Assembly: GCA_005502445.1 (NCBI GenBank)
Contig: SCPB01000023.1
Span: 1 to 37,218 of the forward strand
DNA length: 37,218 bases
Direction of reading: 5' to 3'
Source: Microbacteriaceae bacterium X2B
GTDB taxonomy: Bacteria; Actinomycetota; Actinomycetes; Actinomycetales; Microbacteriaceae
In this document: positions 7,284 to 20,240 of the stretch, piece after piece
How the letters are laid out: each line of letters begins with the position of its first letter
Numbering within the stretch: position 1 is the stretch's first letter
The notes under the pieces: model-generated
Database searches by the model: none
Told to the model about the DNA's origin: nothing
Seen by the model: the letters and a program-made list of their open reading frames with translations, nothing else
Position numbers and translations under genes: made by a program

Positions 7284-10200
7284 TGGGGGTCCTCCTCGGT
7301 GGCTGAATTGGGCGGAGATGTGGCCGGAGAAATCGAGAACTCGCGTGAAGTTCCCCCCGCGAGGCGCGCGGTGGTTGCTCCGACCCGGACTTGGATCGGA
7401 GCGGCGGGGCTCGAGCGCAGACTGAGCGTGAGTTTCGCGTCGGTCACGTGCACGTCGACTCGGTGGCCGCGGTACGCGAGCTGGAATGTCGCGCTTCTCA
7501 AGCGGGCCGGGAGACGAGGCGAGAAGGCGAGTTCGTTCGTGCCGAGCCGGAGGCCCGCGAAGGACCGCGTGACGATATCGAGGGTGCCGGCCATGGCGCC
7601 GAGGTGAATCCCCTCGCGGGTCGTGCCCCACTGCGTGTCGTCGAGGTCGGAGATCAGCGCCTGGCGGAACAGTGCCCAGGAACGGGCCGTGTCGAGACCG
7701 GCGAGCACTGAAGCATGCACGACTCGGCTGAGAGTCGATCCATCGCTGGTGCGCGTGAGGTAGTAGTCGACGGTGCGGACGAGGTCCCGTCGTGAGAAGG
7801 CATACCCGAGGTGCGAGAGTTGGCGACGGAGGCCGCTCTCGCCGAGCAGATAAACGAGCATGACGACGTCGGGTTGTTTTGCGGCCTTGTACCGGTTCGT
7901 GGCGTCGTTCTCGGATTCCAGGATGAGGTCGAGCCGGCCGATGTTGCCGTATCGGTCACGGTAGCGCGCCCAGTCGAGCTCCTCCAGATTCTCGTACCCG
8001 TCGAACTGGCTGAGGATCCCGTCGGCGTGCACGGGCACGGCAAGCCGGGTGCCGACGTGCGACCATCGGGCGATCTCTCGATCGTCGATGTGAAGGCGAT
8101 CGGTGAGGTCTTCGCGGTCGTGCCCGGTGAGAACGTCGAGCGCATCGCATGCGCGGGCGCAGACCCATGAGGCGAGGACGTTGGTGTAGGTGTTGTCTCT
8201 GAGGCCGCTGCCCGGGGTGTCGGGATATCCGTCGTGATACTCGTCGGGGCCCATGACTCCGACTATGTGGAACCGGTCGTTCGTGGCGTCATAGCTGGCG
8301 AGGGAAGCGAAGAGGCGTGTGACCTCGATGATGAGTTCCGCGCCCTTGTCGGCCAGCCAGCCGAGGTCTCCGGTGGCTTGGAAATGCTGCCAGGCGTTCC
8401 ACGCGACGGCGAGGCCCACATGTCGTTGCCGGCGCGAGTTGTCCGGCATCCATCGCGAGGACCTCTCGTTGTACAGGTGGGTCGGCGTCTCTTCACGGCC
8501 GTCGCTGCCGCTCTGCCAGGGGAAGAGCGCACCTTCCAGCCCCGCGCTCCGAGCGGCCGCACGGGCCGCGCCCAGCCGGTGCCAGCGATAGTCCAGGAGC
8601 GCGGCGGCCACCCGCGGAAGTCTCAGGCCGACGACCGGGAGCACGAAGACCTCGTCCCAGAACACGTGGCCCCGGTAGCCTTCACCGTGGAGGCCGCGTG
8701 CGGGAATCCCGGCGTCGAGTTCGGCGGTGTGCGGCGAGATGGCTTGCAGCAGATGGAAGACGTGCAGGTTCAAGACGAGTTGAGTGAGCCGATCGGCGTC
8801 GAGGGTCACCGAGAATCGGGCCCAGAGCCTCCGCCACGCGGCTTGGTGTCGCTCGAGCGCGCCGGCGACTGCCGGGGCCTGATCGAGAACGCGACCAACG
8901 GCGGCGAGGCCGGGCGAGGAGATGGCCGGGTCTCTCGACGTGAAGACCGCTGCCGACTTGGTGACCGTCGCGGCCTCGCCGTCGACGAGGTGCACGTCGA
9001 TGTGCTGCATAAAGCGGCGCGCGGACCGGATTGCTGAAGCTGGTGCCACTGCGTGCGCGCCGCGGAGAGCGAGGTGCACGGCCGTCGCGATCCGCACCTT
9101 GCTCTGCCTGGTCTGCACCTCACAGAGGATGACGTCGCCGTCGTTCCGGAAGGTCGGCGAGGCGAGGTGCGTGGCGTTCGTGCCGGTGTAGCTGGGGACG
9201 TTCGTGTTGCGGATGCTCGCATCGATCCCAGCCCGAATCGCGACTCGGCCGTTCCAGCCGATCGCCGTGACGGTGGTCTCCTGCACGGCGAGATGGGGGT
9301 CGTCCATGGAGACGAACGATTGCTGAGTGATAGTGAGCCGGCGTCCGCCGGGGCCTGTGAGCGTCACATGCCTGATCGAGACTCCGTGCTGGAGGTGCAC
9401 CTCGCGGCGCTCGTCTGCGGCCGGGACCGCGCCGCTCGACCACCATGGGCCGTCGTCGATGCGGAGGTCGAATGGAAGCCAGTTCGGAGCGTTGACGAGG
9501 TGTTCCTCCTCCAGCCGGCGGCCATGGATGTCGCTGACGAGGCGGTTGTACACGCCGGCAAGGTAGGTACCGGGATAGTGGGTTCCGTCATCCTCGTGCT
9601 CGGGCAGGGCGCCTCGGGTGACCATGCGCCCATTGCCCAACGAGGTCAGCGCCTCGCGATGGCCTTCGTGGGCTGGATCGAAGCCGTGGTATACCAACAC
9701 CCACGGGTCGGTTCGTGACGCACCGAGGTCGAGTTCGCTGACATCGTTCACGACGACGTCCGCACCCGCGGCCTCGAGCTGTGCACGATGGTCCGCACGG
9801 TCGACTCCGACGACGAGGCCGAAACCACCCCGCCGGCCTGCCTCGATTCCGGAGATGGCGTCTTCGATGACCGCGGAACGCTCCGGTGCAACCTCCAACC
9901 GGCGGGCAGCTTCGAGGAACATGGCCGGATCGGGTTTGCCCGCCAAGCCGAGATCGAAAACGACCTGGCCATCGATGATGGCATCGAACGTGTCCGCGAG
10001 GCCAGCTGCTGCGAGCATCTCCCGCGCGTTCCGGCTCGCAGTGACGAGCCCAACGAGCGTGCCGGCCGCGCGCAGTCGGTCAAGGAACGCGATCGTCCCG
10101 GGGAAGGCTCGCAGTCCTCGCTCGTCGAGCTCTGCGAGGAACAGCTCGTTCTTCCGAGCGGCGAGCCCGGCGATGGTCCACGCGTCATGGGGGTCTCCCG

Positions 10201-10534
10201 GCGTCCCCGGATCGAGCGTGATGCCCCGCGAGGCCAGGAACGCTGCGACTCCGTCCTCGCGGCTCCGGCCATCGACGTACCGGCGGTAGTCGTCGTCCGG
10301 ATCGAACACCCTGCCGAGGTCCTCGACACCGGCCCGCGAGTCGCTGAGCACCGCGTCGAACAGCCGTTTCCACGCTGCGGTATGAATCGACGCAGTATTC
10401 GTGACGACTCCGTCCATGTCGACCAGGACCGCGTCGTAGATGGTCTCGAAAGCGTGGCTGGTGGGTGCGCCGTGCACCGGCGCCTGCTCGCTCGACGAGC
10501 GGCTGGAAGACAGGGTCGGCCGACGACTCGTCAT
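7280..10534 (-). CDS. Beta-phosphoglucomutase / GH65 disaccharide phosphorylase fusion
   Basis: A 1084-residue bifunctional enzyme. Residues about 34-265 are a HAD-family beta-phosphoglucomutase: nucleophile Asp39 and acid/base Asp41 in DMDGVVTNT, motif II in LVTASRNA, Lys200 in GKPDP, and IEDAISGIEAG. Residues about 275-1084 are a GH65 phosphorylase, with the conserved GHVFWDEVF (622-630) and the general acid Glu765 in VMGPDEYHD. GH65 enzymes phosphorolyse trehalose, maltose, kojibiose or related alpha-glucosides to beta-glucose-1-phosphate, which the first domain converts to glucose-6-phosphate. Separate neighbours do this job in M. tuberculosis (Rv3400/Rv3401). The ATG at 10534 follows GGAGG. 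Its stop overlaps the GAPDH start, and the phosphoketolase gene lies upstream. Confidence 0.88.
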   Translation of the reverse strand: MTSRRPTLSSSRSSSEQAPVHGAPTSHAFETIYDAVLVDMDGVVTNTASIHTAAWKRLFDAVLSDSRAGVEDLGRVFDPDDDYRRYVDGRSREDGVAAFLASRGITLDPGTPGDPHDAWTIAGLAARKNELFLAELDERGLRAFPGTIAFLDRLRAAGTLVGLVTASRNAREMLAAAGLADTFDAIIDGQVVFDLGLAGKPDPAMFLEAARRLEVAPERSAVIEDAISGIEAGRRGGFGLVVGVDRADHRAQLEAAGADVVVNDVSELDLGASRTDPWVLVYHGFDPAHEGHREALTSLGNGRMVTRGALPEHEDDGTHYPGTYLAGVYNRLVSDIHGRRLEEEHLVNAPNWLPFDLRIDDGPWWSSGAVPAADERREVHLQHGVSIRHVTLTGPGGRRLTITQQSFVSMDDPHLAVQETTVTAIGWNGRVAIRAGIDASIRNTNVPSYTGTNATHLASPTFRNDGDVILCEVQTRQSKVRIATAVHLALRGAHAVAPASAIRSARRFMQHIDVHLVDGEAATVTKSAAVFTSRDPAISSPGLAAVGRVLDQAPAVAGALERHQAAWRRLWARFSVTLDADRLTQLVLNLHVFHLLQAISPHTAELDAGIPARGLHGEGYRGHVFWDEVFVLPVVGLRLPRVAAALLDYRWHRLGAARAAARSAGLEGALFPWQSGSDGREETPTHLYNERSSRWMPDNSRRQRHVGLAVAWNAWQHFQATGDLGWLADKGAELIIEVTRLFASLASYDATNDRFHIVGVMGPDEYHDGYPDTPGSGLRDNTYTNVLASWVCARACDALDVLTGHDREDLTDRLHIDDREIARWSHVGTRLAVPVHADGILSQFDGYENLEELDWARYRDRYGNIGRLDLILESENDATNRYKAAKQPDVVMLVYLLGESGLRRQLSHLGYAFSRRDLVRTVDYYLTRTSDGSTLSRVVHASVLAGLDTARSWALFRQALISDLDDTQWGTTREGIHLGAMAGTLDIVTRSFAGLRLGTNELAFSPRLPARLRSATFQLAYRGHRVDVHVTDAKLTLSLRSSPAAPIQVRVGATTARLAGGTSREFSISPATSPPNSATEEDPQ

Positions 10535-10610
10535 CTCGAGATTCGCCTCCGGCCGAGCCCGGGAGCGCGTGGGTCGCCATCGCACTCCGCCCGGGTCATC
10601 CTGGGGTTCA

Positions 10611-13016
10611 TCAGCTGACGGCCTGTTCTTGCTCGGCGCCGGATGTCGATGCGCCCCAGATCCAGTCCCGGATCTCGGGCATGTCCTGGCCGTTCTCCCT
10701 GATATAGACGGAATGGCGGATGAGGTCGTTACGAAGTCGCTCACGCACGTGAGCGGACGCGTCGCGCAGGCGTGGGACCCGGTCGATCACGTCGAGCGCC
10801 AAGTGGAAGCGATCCAGTTCATTCAGCACGCACATGTCGAACGGCGTGGTGGTCGTGCCTTCCTCCTGGTATCCGTGGACGTGGATGTTGCCGTGGTTCG
10901 CCCGGCGGTAGGTCAGACGGTGGATCAGCGACGGGTAGCCGTGGTAGGCAAACACGACCGGCACATCGGTGGTGAACAGTGCATCGAAATCATCGTCGGG
11001 CAGGCCATGCGGGTGCGCGCGTTGATCCCGCAACCGCAGCAGATCCACGACGTTCACCACGCGGATGCGCAGATCGGGGAAGGCGGAACGGAGAATCGTC
11101 ACGGCCGCGAGGGTCTCCAGGGTCGGCACGTCGCCGGCACATGCCATGACGACATCCGGCTTCTGGCCTTCGTCCGTGCTGGCCCAGCCCCAGATCCCGA
11201 TGCCCTTGGTGCAGTGCTCGATCGCCTGCTCCATGTTGAGGAACTGGGGCTGGGGCTGCTTGCCCGCGACGATGACGTTCACGTACTGGCGGCTCCTCAG
11301 GCAGTGATCGGCCACCGACAGGAGCGTGTTCGCGTCCGGCGGCAGGTACACCCGGATGACGTCGGGCTTCTTGTTCACGACGTGGTCGATGAAGCCGGGA
11401 TCCTGATGCGAGAACCCGTTGTGATCCTGCCTCCACACATGGGATGTGAGGAGGTAGTTGAGCGACGCGATCGGGCGCCGCCACGGGATGTCATTCGTCG
11501 TCGTCAACCACTTGGCGTGTTGATTGAACATCGAGTCGATGATGTGGATGAACGCCTCGTAGCAGGAGAAGAAACCATGCCGCCCGGTGAGCAGATACCC
11601 TTCCAGCCAGCCTTGGCAGGTGTGCTCGGAGAGGATCTCCATCACTCGTCCGTCGGGCGCCAGATGGTCGTCGCCGGGGACGGTGGCCGCATTCCACGCC
11701 CGATCGGTGACCTCGAGCACGGCGTTCAGTCGGTTGGAGTTGTTCTCGTCGGGCGCGAACACGCGGAAGTTGTCCATGTTGCCGGACATCACGTCGCGCA
11801 GGAGCACGCCGAGCGCGCGGGTGGACTCCGCATCCGACGCTCCGGGGTGGACGACGGGAACTGCGTACTGGCGGAAATCGGGCATCCGCAGGTCCCGGAG
11901 CAGGCCGCCGCCATTGCTGTGCGGATTGGAGCTCATGCGCCGCGTTCCCGACGGGTGAAGGGACACGATCTCCGGAAGAGGTGCACCGCTCTCATCGAAC
12001 AGCTCCTCCGGACGGTAGCTGCGCAGCCATCGCTCCAGGACCTCGCGGTGCGAATCGTTCTCACGCGCCTCGGCGAAGGGAACCTGGTGCGAACGCCACG
12101 TCCCCTCGACCTTCTTGCCGTCGACCTCGGCCGGGCCGGTCCATCCTTTTGGAGAACGCAAGACGATCATCGGCCAACGGGGTCGCTCGGCTCGCCCAGC
12201 ATCGCATGCTCGGCGCTTGATGCCCTCGATCTCGTCGAGGCAGGTCTCGAGTGCGCGAGCGAAATCCTGATGCATCTGCGCCGGGTCGTCACCCTCCACG
12301 TAGTAGGGGGTGTGGCCGAAACCGCGCAGGAGCTGGTCGAGCTCGTCACGACTGATCCGCCCCAGAACGGTCGGGTTGGCGATCTTGTAGCCGTTCAGGT
12401 GCAGGATCGGCAGGACGGTCCCGTCCCGCTGCGGATGCACGAACTTGTTCGACTGCCAACTCGCCGCCAGCGGCCCGGTCTCGGCCTCGCCGTCTCCGAC
12501 CACCGCGGCGACGATGAGATCTGGATTGTCGAAGGCAGCCCCGTAGGCGTGCGAGAGCGCGTATCCCAGCTCGCCGCCCTCATGGATGGAGCCGGGAGTC
12601 TCGGGGGCGACGTGGCTGGGGATCCCGCCGGGGAAAGAGAACTGCCGGAACAGGCGCCGCATCCCCTCAGCGTCCCGGGTGATGTTCGGGTACGTCTCCG
12701 TGTACGAACCTTCCAACCAGGAGGCTGCCACAGGGCCTGGGCCCCCATGGCCGGGACCCATGATGTACATCATGTCGAGGTCGTGCGCCATGATCGCCCG
12801 GTTGAGGTGGGCGTAGATGAAGTTCAGTCCCGGTGTCGTGCCCCAGTGACCGAGGAGTCTCGGTTTGATGTGCTCAGGCTCGAGTGGTTCACGAAGCAGC
12901 GGATTGTCGAGGAGGTAGATCTGCCCGACGGACAGGTAATTTGCGGCGCGCCACCACGCGTTGATGGCGTCCAGCTGGGCTTCGTCGAGGATGTCGCTGC
13001 TCGAGGAGGTGCTCAC
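10611..13016 (-). CDS. xfp: Xylulose-5-phosphate/fructose-6-phosphate phosphoketolase
   Basis: An 801-residue thiamine-diphosphate enzyme of full family length. Signatures include [11 protein letters not shown] at 56-66, phosphoketolase motif [15 protein letters not shown] at 146-160, and the TPP/Mg motif [14 protein letters not shown] at 174-187. It cleaves xylulose-5-phosphate (and usually fructose-6-phosphate) with phosphate to acetyl-phosphate plus glyceraldehyde-3-phosphate (or erythrose-4-phosphate), feeding acetate kinase for ATP. Dual specificity is known for many family members but is not provable here. The GTG start at 13016 overlaps the ATPase stop by four bases (GTGA), with AAAGGA upstream, so the two are coupled. 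The gene is followed 77 bases later by the GH65 fusion, whose product can supply hexose phosphate. Confidence 0.93.
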   Translation of the reverse strand: MSTSSSSDILDEAQLDAINAWWRAANYLSVGQIYLLDNPLLREPLEPEHIKPRLLGHWGTTPGLNFIYAHLNRAIMAHDLDMMYIMGPGHGGPGPVAASWLEGSYTETYPNITRDAEGMRRLFRQFSFPGGIPSHVAPETPGSIHEGGELGYALSHAYGAAFDNPDLIVAAVVGDGEAETGPLAASWQSNKFVHPQRDGTVLPILHLNGYKIANPTVLGRISRDELDQLLRGFGHTPYYVEGDDPAQMHQDFARALETCLDEIEGIKRRACDAGRAERPRWPMIVLRSPKGWTGPAEVDGKKVEGTWRSHQVPFAEARENDSHREVLERWLRSYRPEELFDESGAPLPEIVSLHPSGTRRMSSNPHSNGGGLLRDLRMPDFRQYAVPVVHPGASDAESTRALGVLLRDVMSGNMDNFRVFAPDENNSNRLNAVLEVTDRAWNAATVPGDDHLAPDGRVMEILSEHTCQGWLEGYLLTGRHGFFSCYEAFIHIIDSMFNQHAKWLTTTNDIPWRRPIASLNYLLTSHVWRQDHNGFSHQDPGFIDHVVNKKPDVIRVYLPPDANTLLSVADHCLRSRQYVNVIVAGKQPQPQFLNMEQAIEHCTKGIGIWGWASTDEGQKPDVVMACAGDVPTLETLAAVTILRSAFPDLRIRVVNVVDLLRLRDQRAHPHGLPDDDFDALFTTDVPVVFAYHGYPSLIHRLTYRRANHGNIHVHGYQEEGTTTTPFDMCVLNELDRFHLALDVIDRVPRLRDASAHVRERLRNDLIRHSVYIRENGQDMPEIRDWIWGASTSGAEQEQAVS

Positions 13017-15484
13017 GAGCCGGATCCTTTCGTCGATCCGGTGACCGGTGCGGGTGCGACGGGCTCGGAGCGGGAAGGTACGGGCGAGGTCGGGGCGGCG
13101 GGCAGATGCAGCCGCTTCAGGAGGAGGGCGTTGACGGCAACGATCACACTCGATCCCGACATCGAGATCGCAGCGATCTCGGGGGTGAGCATGATCCCGA
13201 ATGCCGGGTAGAAGACGCCTGCAGCGATAGGCAGCGCGACGGTGTTGTAGCCGATCGCCCAACCGAGATTCTGCCGCATCTTTCGCACTGTCCCCTTGCC
13301 GATACGGAGTGCAATGGGTACGTCGAGCGGGTCGGAACGCATGAGCACGACATCGGCGGTCTCGATGGCGACGTCGGTGCCGGCGCCGATCGCGACGCCC
13401 AGGTCGGCCTGCGCCAAGGCGGGGGCGTCGTTCACACCGTCGCCGACCATCGCCACCTTCCTGCCGGCCTTCTGGAGTTCGGCGATCTTCGCCGACTTGT
13501 CCTCCGGAAGGACCTCGGCGATGATCGTGTCGATGCCGAGCTGCTGCCCGATGCGTGCGGCGGTCGGGGCATTGTCGCCGGTGAGCATCACCACCTCCAC
13601 ACCCATCTCGTGCATCGCGGTGATCGCGGCTGCCGCCGTCTCTCGCGGGGCGTCGGCGAGGGCGATGATCCCGACGGCCGTGCCGTCGACGGCCACGATG
13701 ATGGCGGTGCGGCCGGTGCTCGCCAATGCCTGCTGCTGCTCGCTGACGGCTGCCGAGTCGACGCCTTGCGCAGTCATCAGGCGCGTATTGCCGAGGAGCA
13801 CCTGGTGGCCCTCGACCGTCGAGACGGCGCCCTGGCCGGTGATGTTGCGGAACGACTCCGCCGACGCCTTGCGCGCACCACGCTGCTCGGCGTACGCGAC
13901 GACCGCCTTGGCGAGTGGATGCTCCGACTCGCGCTCGGCTGCTGCAGCCAGTGCAAGCAGTTCGAGTTCGTCGTACCCGATCGGGAGGTAGTCGGTGACC
14001 TCGGGCTCGCCCTTGGTCAGCGTGCCCGTCTTATCGAGCACGACGGTGTCGATGCTCGCCGCGGACTCGATCGCCGTGGCGTTCTTGAACAGCACGCCTC
14101 GCTTCGCTCCGAGACCCGTGCCGACCATGATCGCGGTCGGGGTGGCCAGACCGAGGGCGTCGGGGCAGGTGATCACCACGACCGTGATCGCGAAGAGAAG
14201 GGCCATCGAGAAGCTGGCCCCGGCGAGCAGCCAGGCACCCAGTACTGTCGACCCGCCGATCAAGGCGACGAAGACCAGCCAGAAGGCCGCACGATCAGCG
14301 AGCCGCTGACCGGGTGCCTTCGAATTCTGCGCCTCCTGCACGAGGGCGACGATCTGCGCCAGAGCCGTGTCCGCCCCGACCTTGGTGGCACGCACCCGAA
14401 GGGTGCCCGTCGTGTTGACGGTCGCGCCGACGACATCGGATCCGGGCTGCTTGACGACCGGGAGGCTCTCGCCGGTCACCATGGACTCGTCGATCTCCGA
14501 GTCGCCGTCCTCGACGACGCCGTCGGTGGGAACCTTCGCACCGGGACGAACGAGCATCAAGTCGCCGGGCACGACCTCCGATGTCGACACCTCGACGGCC
14601 TCGCCGTCACGGATCACGACCGCGCGCGGCGGCGCGAGCTCAAGCAACGTGCGGATGGCGTCGTTCGCCCCGCCACGGGCTCGCATCTCGACCCAGTGCC
14701 CGAGGAGCACGAACGTCGCGAGCACGGTCGAGGCTTCGTAGAACACCTCGCCGCCCCCGGTGAGCGTGATGACCAGGCTGTACACCCACCCTGCACCGAC
14801 GCCCACCGCGACCAGCACCATCATGTCGAGGGTTCGCGCCCGCAGCGCCCGGTACGCGCCGTCGAAGAAGATCCAGGCGGAGTAGAACATCACCGGCAGC
14901 GACAGGAGGAGCAGGAACACGTCGTCCCTGAGCCCGAAAGGCGCCGGGACGGTGAACCCGAGCACCTCACGACCCAGCGGGGACCACAACACGATCGGGA
15001 TCGAAAGAACCGCCGCGAGGAGGAAACGGTTGCGCATGTCGCGAACCATCTCGTCCATGCTCGCCCCGCCGTGACCGCCGTGACCCATCACCTCCTGCGC
15101 CGTCCGCGGAGCCTCCGCATGGGAAGCATGGGCCGCGGCCGGCGCTTCCGGGGCAGGCTCAGCCACGGTCTGCCCGTGCATCGAAGGGTCGTGGTTGACC
15201 CGGTCAGCTGCCGCCGCACGATCCGCGGGCTCTTCCATCGGATCGCAGATGTGACCCGGCACCGATTGGCCGGCGCAATGGAATCCGCAGTCCTCGACCC
15301 AGGAACGCAACTCGGCGATGTTCGTCGTCTGGGGATCATAGGTGATGTTGGCGGTCTGCGAGACGGGATTGACCTCGACGCTGACCACGCCAGGCCGGCG
15401 CCGCAGCGTGGCCTCCGCCACCGCCTTCGATGACGCCCATTGGACGCCCGATATCTCGAGTACGACCGATTCGGTGTGATTCAT
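13013..15484 (-). CDS. P1B-type heavy-metal (copper-like) transporting ATPase with CPD motif
   Basis: An 823-residue P1B ATPase. The phosphorylation site is [12 protein letters not shown] with Asp484; TGES (337-340), the HP signature in SEHPLAKA and GDGVNDAP are intact. Helices 7-8 carry YN and MSGSS as in Cu(I) pumps. Two features differ from CopA: the membrane motif is Cys440-Pro-Asp (CPD) rather than CPC or CPH, and the N-terminal HMA-like domain has WASS where CxxC is expected (GVQWASSKA). Downstream lie extra cysteines (66, 70, 80) and a His-rich segment (GHGGHGG). The cargo is therefore uncertain. The ATG at 15484 has GAAGGGA upstream. It leads the operon and overlaps the phosphoketolase start. 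Confidence 0.88.
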   Translation of the reverse strand: MNHTESVVLEISGVQWASSKAVAEATLRRRPGVVSVEVNPVSQTANITYDPQTTNIAELRSWVEDCGFHCAGQSVPGHICDPMEEPADRAAAADRVNHDPSMHGQTVAEPAPEAPAAAHASHAEAPRTAQEVMGHGGHGGASMDEMVRDMRNRFLLAAVLSIPIVLWSPLGREVLGFTVPAPFGLRDDVFLLLLSLPVMFYSAWIFFDGAYRALRARTLDMMVLVAVGVGAGWVYSLVITLTGGGEVFYEASTVLATFVLLGHWVEMRARGGANDAIRTLLELAPPRAVVIRDGEAVEVSTSEVVPGDLMLVRPGAKVPTDGVVEDGDSEIDESMVTGESLPVVKQPGSDVVGATVNTTGTLRVRATKVGADTALAQIVALVQEAQNSKAPGQRLADRAAFWLVFVALIGGSTVLGAWLLAGASFSMALLFAITVVVITCPDALGLATPTAIMVGTGLGAKRGVLFKNATAIESAASIDTVVLDKTGTLTKGEPEVTDYLPIGYDELELLALAAAAERESEHPLAKAVVAYAEQRGARKASAESFRNITGQGAVSTVEGHQVLLGNTRLMTAQGVDSAAVSEQQQALASTGRTAIIVAVDGTAVGIIALADAPRETAAAAITAMHEMGVEVVMLTGDNAPTAARIGQQLGIDTIIAEVLPEDKSAKIAELQKAGRKVAMVGDGVNDAPALAQADLGVAIGAGTDVAIETADVVLMRSDPLDVPIALRIGKGTVRKMRQNLGWAIGYNTVALPIAAGVFYPAFGIMLTPEIAAISMSGSSVIVAVNALLLKRLHLPAAPTSPVPSRSEPVAPAPVTGSTKGSGS

Positions 15485-15624
15485 GGGCAATGCGTCCCTT
15501 CGTCGACGTGTCGACTGATGAAGTCGACGGCGGCTACGGCTCCTACGCTCTCCTACCAGACCGCAGACGCCGACGATAGCCGGGAGCGGCCCGGCCTTCC
15601 CTGTGCAATATGCCATCGACTGCG

Positions 15625-15638
15625 GGTTTCCGGAAACC
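15625..15638. promoter_or_regulatory. Perfect 14-bp palindrome upstream of the ATPase operon
   Basis: GGTTTCCGGAAACC is a perfect inverted repeat lying 141 bases upstream of the ATPase ATG, in the untranslated leader between the DosR-like box and the gene. It is a plausible operator for an additional regulator, but no known binding motif was recognised. Confidence 0.35.
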
Positions 15639-15761
15639 TTTCCGCCCTCACCCGTAGGGCACCGGAGCGGCCCCGACTACCGATGGTCACGGACACATCG
15701 ATGCCGACGAGCCTCCCGTCGGGCGCTGCCTCGCGGAGCGGGAGCTCGGACAGGCCGATTG

Positions 15762-19284
<3,523 letters not shown>

Positions 19285-19808
19285 GCGGATGACAAGCGAG
19301 GCCGCGGTTCGCAGGCACGGCTCAGCTGCCGTCCGCTCGCGTGCGCTCGAACGTGCGTCCGAGTACCTCGGTCGGCGTGATCCGTACCCACCGATCCTTC
19401 TCGCCGGGTTCCCACGGCGCGATGCCGAGCCGCCCGTCGACGTATTCGCTCATGGGTCGAGTGTCGCGTGCACCGTCCCGCGACGTCAGGTCGAAGATCC
19501 CGTGGCTCGGGGACGGATTTCGACTGGCCGCCAGCGGGTCGACCGGGTCGGATCGGCGACCGTTGATCGCCCAGTGGTTGGCCGATCGAGCTGTGGGCCG
19601 CGTCCGTTCCAGGCGCATTGTAGTGCGCACCCTGTCGTGCTCCACCTTCGACTGCTCGTAGTTGCGGCGGCGGGCCGGAGGGCCCGAGACCTGTCGACGA
19701 CGCTCGAAAACTGGTCGGTTTCGGACTCGCCGTGGGGATCGCACTGATGGGCGCGATCCTGACCTCATTCGGTCCGAACGCCGCGTTCGACCGGGCGTTC
19801 GGACCGGC
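19285..19808. other. Region of gene debris downstream of the response regulator
   Basis: No intact gene is visible in these 524 bases. They contain, on the minus strand, an unassigned 43-residue frame (19322-19453, MSEYVDGRLG onward) and a multicopper oxidase scrap; on the plus strand, the tail of an MFS transporter. The junctions do not carry recognisable insertion-sequence ends. Confidence 0.5.
19526..19620 (-). pseudogene. Fragment of a multicopper oxidase
   Basis: A short frame contains NHWAINGRRSDPVDPLAA, which matches YDWAINGRRFDPAEPLAG in the intact multicopper oxidase of this window (residues about 395-412). Nothing before or after it belongs to the oxidase. It is a scrap of a second, deleted oxidase gene or of a duplication. 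Confidence 0.5.
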
Positions 19809-19935
19809 TCACCACGCGGCATTCCTGCAAGGATTCGCCGTCTCTCTCGCGATCAACGCTGGGATCGCCACAGGTGCCGCGCTCCTCGCCGCGGTCCTGC
19901 TGCGCCCGCGTGTTCGGCGTCCGTCCGGTTCGTGA
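19699..19935 (+). pseudogene. C-terminal remnant of an MFS (DHA2-like) transporter
   Basis: The frame reads GFGLAVGIALMGAIL and continues to AFLQGFAVSLAINAG followed by an Ala/Leu-rich helix and an Arg-rich end, the pattern of the last two transmembrane helices of drug:H+ antiporters (DHA2 family). No start codon with a ribosome binding site and no upstream helices are present, so about 85-90 percent of the gene is missing. It overlaps the 3' end of the convergent small membrane protein frame. Confidence 0.55.
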
Positions 19936-20240
19936 CCCGCTCGGCCCGCCCTGCGCCGGAAGCTGAGCAGTCGGGTCATCACGGGGAAGTCCGTCGCGAG
20001 CGGAGGCATCGGCGGGCGTGTTGCGCGGCGCGCGCGCTCGAGCGCGATGACGACGCGCGCCGCGAGCATCATCGCGGCGAGGAGCAGCATCGCGCTGAGC
20101 GCGAACGACAGACCGGTCATGGGGTCCGGAGGTGACGACACAGCTGCGGAGAGCCAGCCAGCCGCCAGGATCGAGATCGCGATCAGCACCCAGAGCGACC
20201 GGTGCGCACGTCGCAGCGATGAGCCTCCTGACCGACTCAC
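19809..20240 (-). CDS. Small membrane protein coupled to cytochrome b
   Basis: A predicted protein of 143 residues with two membrane helices near residues 16-34 (WVLIAISILAAGWLSAAV) and 42-68 (GLSFALSAMLLLAAMMLAARVVIAL), then a basic, proline-rich cytoplasmic tail. I do not recognise the family. The GTG start at 20240 overlaps the cytochrome b stop (GTGA), so it is translated with it and may be a small partner subunit. The last 40 or so residues are Arg/Ala-rich and lie antisense to an MFS remnant, so the original C-terminus may have been replaced. Confidence 0.6.
   Translation of the reverse strand: MSRSGGSSLRRAHRSLWVLIAISILAAGWLSAAVSSPPDPMTGLSFALSAMLLLAAMMLAARVVIALERARRATRPPMPPLATDFPVMTRLLSFRRRAGRAGHEPDGRRTRGRSRTAARSAAPVAIPALIARETANPCRNAAW

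Noticed and set aside
10611-13262. Upstream extension of phosphoketolase to an 883-residue protein
   Set aside because: It would overlap the ATPase C-terminus by about 80 codons; the GTG at 13016 with the GTGA overlap gives the correct length and N-terminus.
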